Below are positions 31,079 to 35,213 of a stretch of 35,213 nt of DNA, piece after piece. Origin of the DNA: Frankia tisae. Its GTDB lineage: Bacteria; Actinomycetota; Actinomycetes; Frankiales; Frankiaceae. The position numbers and the translations under genes were made by a program. Each line of letters starts with the position of its first letter. Position 1 is the first letter of the stretch. The notes beneath the pieces are model-generated. The model was not told where the DNA came from. It worked only from the letters and a program-made list of their open reading frames with translations, and did not search any database. The DNA lies in NCBI RefSeq assembly GCF_025403405.1, contig NZ_JANEZT010000018.1, positions 1-35,213 of the forward strand, given 5' to 3'.

Positions 31079-32244
31079 CGGACTCTTCCCAGGACCAGGA
31101 AACCGTTGTTGGCCAACCAGCTGCCTTGACCGTGCACGAGGCCGAGCTCGGCGTCCTGGACCTGCCTGGCGCCGGCCTCCCCACGCAGCTGGACGACCGC
31201 CTCGACGACGGAGTCCAGAGCCGCGCCCATGCCGGGATGCCGGAATGCCAGCGTGCCGCCGTGCGTGTTCACCGGGAGTCGCCCGCCAAGGTCGACCGCC
31301 CCGCTCTCGACGAACGCGCCGCCCTCGCCCTTCTCGCAGAAACCGATCTCCTCGAGGAGGATCAGGGGGACGATGGTGGCCGGATCGTAGAGCTCGACGA
31401 AGTCGAGGTCGTCGAGTGTGATCCCGGCCTGGGTGACAGCCTGGTCCGCGGCGACCCGGATGTGGGCGAACCGCGCCAGGCTTGGCGCCTGCGTCAGGCT
31501 CATGAAACCGCATGATTCGCCGTAGCCCCTGACGGCGACGGCGCGGTTACCCGTGGGCCTCCTGGTGACGACGAAGCCCTGTGCCCCGCCGGTCGATATC
31601 AGGGCCACCATCGACCGGGTCAGCGGGCTGCTGATGACGACATCGTCCAGAACCGACCGGACGGTCAGCTCGCCGGAGACCTCCGTGTCGGGATTCAGCA
31701 GGCCGTGTCGGCGGATGGTGACCGCGAGCGAGGCCAGCTGTTCCAGCGTGGTGCCGTAGTCGTGGATGTGCCGTGCGGCCATCAGGGCGAACGCGGTGGG
31801 GATGAGGGGACCGAACGGCCGCTCATAGGTCTGATCGAAACTCTTCATGTAGAGCTCGATCGCCCCCTCGAGCCCGAGGGTCGTCGCGAAGTTGTCGGCT
31901 GACAGCACCAGCACGTTGCTGGCCAGGCCGGCGTTCACGGCCGATCGGGCCATGCCGATCACGTCCGTCGCGGGGCGACCGCCGTAGGGCGCCATCGCAG
32001 CGTAGGCCGGTCCGATGCCGAGGTACTCGGCAAGCTCGGCGGGGTTGCACGCGAACGGCTGGGGGATGGACGACGACAGGACCAGCCCGTCGATGGCGTG
32101 CGGCTCCAGTCCCGCGTCGGTCACGGCGTCCGCGGCGGCGTCCGCCAGAAGCTTCAGGTAGGGCGGAGCAGGCTTTCCGCGGCCCACGATCCGCTGGGAG
32201 ACTCCGGAGATGTAGACGGGGTTCATCGTTGGCTCAGCCGACAC
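31075..32244 (-). CDS. Thiolase-like lipid-transfer protein (Ltp2-type aldolase candidate)
   Basis: A 389-residue thiolase-superfamily protein of the SCP-x/Ltp group. The conserved nucleophile Cys in the first half is missing (YGGRPATDVIGMA), and the second Cys near the C-terminus is absent too (HGQGSWLANNG). The GGxxAxxHPxGxG-type histidine motif is kept as GGTLAFRHPGMGA with H336, and ELYDPATIVPLILLEE is the EVHDCF-like segment. This is how Ltp2, a retro-aldolase, differs from true thiolases. GTG at 32244 overlaps the LLM gene by 11 bp; ATG at 32226 is an alternative. Confidence 0.88.
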   Translation of the reverse strand: MSAEPTMNPVYISGVSQRIVGRGKPAPPYLKLLADAAADAVTDAGLEPHAIDGLVLSSSIPQPFACNPAELAEYLGIGPAYAAMAPYGGRPATDVIGMARSAVNAGLASNVLVLSADNFATTLGLEGAIELYMKSFDQTYERPFGPLIPTAFALMAARHIHDYGTTLEQLASLAVTIRRHGLLNPDTEVSGELTVRSVLDDVVISSPLTRSMVALISTGGAQGFVVTRRPTGNRAVAVRGYGESCGFMSLTQAPSLARFAHIRVAADQAVTQAGITLDDLDFVELYDPATIVPLILLEEIGFCEKGEGGAFVESGAVDLGGRLPVNTHGGTLAFRHPGMGAALDSVVEAVVQLRGEAGARQVQDAELGLVHGQGSWLANNGFLVLGRVR

Positions 32245-33169
32245 GAGCTGGCCTTTCGTCTATGTGCAACCAGTCGCTCAGGACGGTGGTCAAAGATCGC
32301 CATCCCTCGAGCGGTGGGTGATCGCGGTCCGCGGCGATCACATTGAGCGCCACATGGTCGGCGCCGCGGGCCAGATGCGCCCGGACACGCTCGTAGATCG
32401 CGTCCGCACGCCACACGAACAGCTCGTCAATCAACCGGTCACTGCCGCGGCCCGAGAAGTCGTCGGCGGTGAACCCCAGCCGCTCGAAGTGCCGCATGTA
32501 GTTGGGCAGTCTCAGGTAGAAATCAAGGTAACGACGGCCGATTTCGCGTGCCTCGGCGTCGTGGTCAGCCCAGATCACCACCTGCGTCACCCCCAGGAAG
32601 GCGTCCGGGCCCACATCGCGGCGGGCCGCCTCGGTGTGCGCGAGTGTCGCGTTGTAGGTGAGTGCGCCGCCGGTGCGGCAGCCGGCCAGCTGGAGCATCT
32701 TCGGACCAAGTGCGCCGATGAGGGTGAGTGCGGAATCAGGCGTCTGCTGACGAGCGGATGCGTCGCGCATGTGCTGCAGGTACTCGGTCATCGCGGTGAG
32801 CGGGGCACGGAACTCGTGCCCCCGCCTGTCGGCGAAGGACGCATGGCTGACGCCCAGGCCCAACGCGTAGCGGTCACCGTGGACCTCCCAGAGCACTCGC
32901 CGCCCGCTCACCAGCGCGTGGGCGTCGCGGGCATACATGCTCGCGACGCCTGTGCCGATACGAAGTCGTGTGGTGCCGGCGAGGTACTGGGCGGCTGCGG
33001 TCAGGGCCTCGCGTCCCGCGTCACCCGGCGTCCACAAGGTACCGAACCCCAGGCCCTCCACCTCGCGGGCCAGCTCGACGGCCCGGGGCATGGGCAGCGG
33101 ATCCAGCGTGGCGGTCCAGATCCCGACGGGACCGGCGTCGAAGCCGTGACCGCGGCTGCGTGTCCTCAT
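32234..33169 (-). CDS. LLM-class F420-dependent oxidoreductase
   Basis: A 311-residue luciferase-like alpha/beta-barrel flavin or F420-dependent oxidoreductase. N-terminal GIWTATLDPLP and FGTLWTPGDAGREAL, then LRIGTGVASMYARDAHAL, and YALGLGVSHASF match the mycobacterial/actinomycete LLM group. These enzymes oxidise alcohols or add oxygen to carbonyl substrates. The ATG lies 5 bp after the ligase stop and its end overlaps the thiolase-like gene. In this operon it could handle an alcohol or ketone on the substrate; the cofactor is inferred. Confidence 0.88.
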   Translation of the reverse strand: MRTRSRGHGFDAGPVGIWTATLDPLPMPRAVELAREVEGLGFGTLWTPGDAGREALTAAAQYLAGTTRLRIGTGVASMYARDAHALVSGRRVLWEVHGDRYALGLGVSHASFADRRGHEFRAPLTAMTEYLQHMRDASARQQTPDSALTLIGALGPKMLQLAGCRTGGALTYNATLAHTEAARRDVGPDAFLGVTQVVIWADHDAEAREIGRRYLDFYLRLPNYMRHFERLGFTADDFSGRGSDRLIDELFVWRADAIYERVRAHLARGADHVALNVIAADRDHPPLEGWRSLTTVLSDWLHIDERPARVG

Positions 33170-33174
33170 CCTGA

Positions 33175-34884
33175 CTACTCGGATCCGACGGTGCCGGACT
33201 CGGCAAGAGACTCGCGCAGCACGAACTTCTGCACCTTTCCGGAGGGGGTACGCGGCAGGGACTTCACAACGGCCACCTTCTGCGGCCAGAACGGCTTCGC
33301 CATGCCGCCCTTTTCGAGGTAGGTCACCACATCCGCCAGCGTGGGCTCCCTGCCGTCGGCCACGATGACCGCGCAGACCCGTTCACCAAGCCGCTCGTCG
33401 GGATAGGAGACCACCGCGACGTCGTGAATGTTCGGATGCGTGTACAGGACGTTCTCGATCTCGACGGCGGAGATGTTCTGACCGCCACGAATAATGATGT
33501 CCTTGCTACGCCCCTCGATACGGATGGCGCCGTCGTCGGTCACCCGGCCAAGATCTCCCGTGTCGTACCAGCCGTCCGAGGTGAAGGCATCGGCGGTCAG
33601 GTCGTTGTGGCCGAAGTATCCCGCGAAGATGCCCGGGCCACGGACCTGTAAATTCCCGATCACGCCCGGTGGAACGAAATTCTGGTCGGCGTCGACCACC
33701 CGGGTCGTCTGCCACGGAACCGGGAACCCGTCGCTGGAGTTGAGGGTTTCGACGCTCGCGCCGAGCTTGTGGATGCTGGCGATCCCCGTCTCCGAACAGC
33801 CCCACAGCGGAACGAGGCTGGTCGAGAACTCCTCGTGCATGGCAACGGCCACGCCGGGAGGAATCGAGGCGCCGCCGCAGGCGAAGGCGCGCATCGTGTC
33901 GCCCGGGACCTGCGCTCGGTTCTTCCGGGCCTCGAGCATGTCGAGCGCGAAGGCCGTGGCGGACAGCGTCCAGGTGATGCCTTCGGTCCCCATCATGTCG
34001 AGCAGTCCGTCGACGTCCCATCGATCCTGGTAGACCACCTTCTGGCCCATGGACAGCGGAACCAGCATGCCATGAATGAACCCGGTCAGATGGCCCAGTG
34101 TCGACGCCATGAACGCCACGTCGTCCGCTGTGAGGGACAGCGCGTCGGTGATGACGTTCCGGTATCCCGACCACGCGGTGTTGTAGGTGTGCAACGCGCC
34201 CTTCGGAGTACCCGTGGTACCGGAGGTGTACACCAGCATCGCGATGTCATCGGCACCGGGACGCAACGGTTCGAGCGTCTCCGCGAGGCCGGGAGCGAGC
34301 TCTCGCCTGACGTCGACCAGCGAGCGCACGAAATCCATCTCAGGATCGATCGTGTCGTCCGCGTCGAAGAAGTAGAGTTGCTGGAGGGTGTCGATCTCGG
34401 ACTGGAGCCGCTGCGCCGCCGCCGCGAAGTCATAGCCGCGGAACCGCTGCGGCGCGAGGTACACCTTGCTCCCGGAATCTTCCAGCATGAACCGCAGTTC
34501 ACGCTCGCGGTAGATGATCGGAATCGGATTCGGTACGGCCCCTATGCGCATGGTTGCCAGGGCGATGGCCGGACCTTCCCAACCGTTGGCGGCCTGGATC
34601 GACACCACGTCTGCGGGCTTGACGCCGATGGCGAGAAGACCACCGGCGAGCCGATCGACAAGAGCGCCGAGCTGACCATAGGTCACCGTTTCGGGTAAGG
34701 AAACCCCCCTGCGGTACGAGACGACGGCCGCCTTCTGCGACAACCGCCGAACGTTGTCCAGGAAGTCGTCCAGGAACGTACGGTCACGCCACTGTCCGCT
34801 ATCGCGGAATCGCTCCACGTCGGCCGGATCGAACGCGCGGATCCAGGACGCCAGCCGTGTCCCTTTATGCTCGCGTAAGTTCAT
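33175..34884 (-). CDS. Acyl-CoA synthetase (AMP-forming)
   Basis: A 569-residue ANL-superfamily ligase that activates a carboxylic acid to its CoA ester using ATP. The phosphate loop YTSGTTGTPKG is at 219-229, YDTGDLG at 440-446, RSKDIIIRGGQNIS just after, and the catalytic lysine K550 in PSGKVQK. The N-terminal style (WRDRTFLDDFLDNVRRLSQK) recalls cyclohexanecarboxylate- or dihydroxybenzoate-type ligases more than long-chain FadD, but the substrate is not certain. The ATG at 34884 follows AAGGAG; a frame beginning at 34911 is an extension. It is first in the minus operon and sets the entry step of the pathway. Confidence 0.93.
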   Translation of the reverse strand: MNLREHKGTRLASWIRAFDPADVERFRDSGQWRDRTFLDDFLDNVRRLSQKAAVVSYRRGVSLPETVTYGQLGALVDRLAGGLLAIGVKPADVVSIQAANGWEGPAIALATMRIGAVPNPIPIIYRERELRFMLEDSGSKVYLAPQRFRGYDFAAAAQRLQSEIDTLQQLYFFDADDTIDPEMDFVRSLVDVRRELAPGLAETLEPLRPGADDIAMLVYTSGTTGTPKGALHTYNTAWSGYRNVITDALSLTADDVAFMASTLGHLTGFIHGMLVPLSMGQKVVYQDRWDVDGLLDMMGTEGITWTLSATAFALDMLEARKNRAQVPGDTMRAFACGGASIPPGVAVAMHEEFSTSLVPLWGCSETGIASIHKLGASVETLNSSDGFPVPWQTTRVVDADQNFVPPGVIGNLQVRGPGIFAGYFGHNDLTADAFTSDGWYDTGDLGRVTDDGAIRIEGRSKDIIIRGGQNISAVEIENVLYTHPNIHDVAVVSYPDERLGERVCAVIVADGREPTLADVVTYLEKGGMAKPFWPQKVAVVKSLPRTPSGKVQKFVLRESLAESGTVGSE

Positions 34885-35213
34885 CTCGCTGACTCCTTGT
34901 TCGCACGTCACGGCCCCACGGCGCGCTCTTCGTCGTTGCCAGGGTGCTGGTCATCGAAATGACGCACAAGCCGGCTGGTGCGCGTGGCCGGCCTCGTCGG
35001 TGGGTGCGTAGCGACCCCGGGTGAGGTCGTGGGTCCACCGCCACCGCCACCGCGGGCTTCCTGCTCCCGGGTGGCATGGGTCAAGATTCGAGCAAGCGAC
35101 CGGTTCTTGTCAATCGTTCGATCGCTTGATTCTTTGGAAGCGGCACGACCCGCCCGACCAGCGCCCGCCGAGGAGCGAGCGCCGCCGCCGGGGCTGGGCG
35201 GCCCGCGGGGTGG
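34885..35213. promoter_or_regulatory. Control region upstream of the acyl-CoA synthetase operon, with a 20-bp inverted repeat
   Basis: No gene is supported in this 329-bp end of the window. At 35110-35129, TCAATCG and CGCTTGA flank a 6-base centre, the same half-sites as in the 28162-28179 operator but with a wider spacer. On the minus strand TTGACA (35108-35113) overlaps the left half-site and is a plausible -35; no good -10 follows. The remainder is Gly/Arg-type GC-rich DNA with no feature seen. Confidence 0.6.

Overview
The window comes from a high-GC actinobacterium. GTG and TTG starts with purine-rich ribosome sites, a squalene-hopene cyclase, an F420-type (LLM) oxidoreductase, an aa3-type oxidase subunit I and many TetR regulators fit a Frankia-like or related soil actinomycete. 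The genus is an inference.

Left part (1-7.1 kb): a mosaic with decayed genes. A deleted copy of a TetR gene is fused end to end with an IS21-type IstB fragment (about 200-620). Then come an AAA ATPase, an intact TetR with a tandem palindromic operator, a broken SAM methyltransferase, a zinc alcohol dehydrogenase, an HD-domain hydrolase, an exported metallophosphoesterase-like protein and a frameshifted PAS/GGDEF gene.

Middle (7.2-19.5 kb): squalene-hopene cyclase is translationally coupled to an upstream TetR, whose promoter carries a palindrome between its -35 and -10 boxes. Next are a solitary ctaD, a secretory-lipase-type lipoprotein, a NarL-type two-component pair, a divergent SDR/TetR pair sharing a 53-bp inverted-repeat control region, and a multi-pass membrane protein. 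From 19.5 to 20.85 kb there is gene-poor DNA ending in an IS3-family transposase relic.

Right part (21-35 kb): a catabolic acyl-CoA cluster. One minus-strand operon (34.9 to 28.2 kb) encodes an acyl-CoA ligase, LLM oxidoreductase, Cys-less thiolase-like protein, DUF35 Zn-ribbon/OB protein, SDR, enoyl-CoA hydratase and SDR. A second (28.1 to 24.9 kb) encodes an Asp/Glu-racemase-family protein and two acyl-CoA dehydrogenases. A third (24.1 to 21.6 kb) encodes an Old Yellow Enzyme, a SnoaL-like protein and a crotonase. A hotdog thioesterase is divergent to the third, and a TetR lies at the end. The logic suggested is activation of a carboxylic acid to its CoA ester, desaturation, hydration, oxidation to a keto/hydroxy-acyl-CoA, and retro-aldol cleavage by the thiolase-like/DUF35 pair, as in Ltp2-ChsH2 of steroid side-chain breakdown. 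The half-sites TCAATCG and CGCTTGA recur in two of the control regions and a related site in a third, suggesting one shared repressor. The substrate cannot be read from the sequence.
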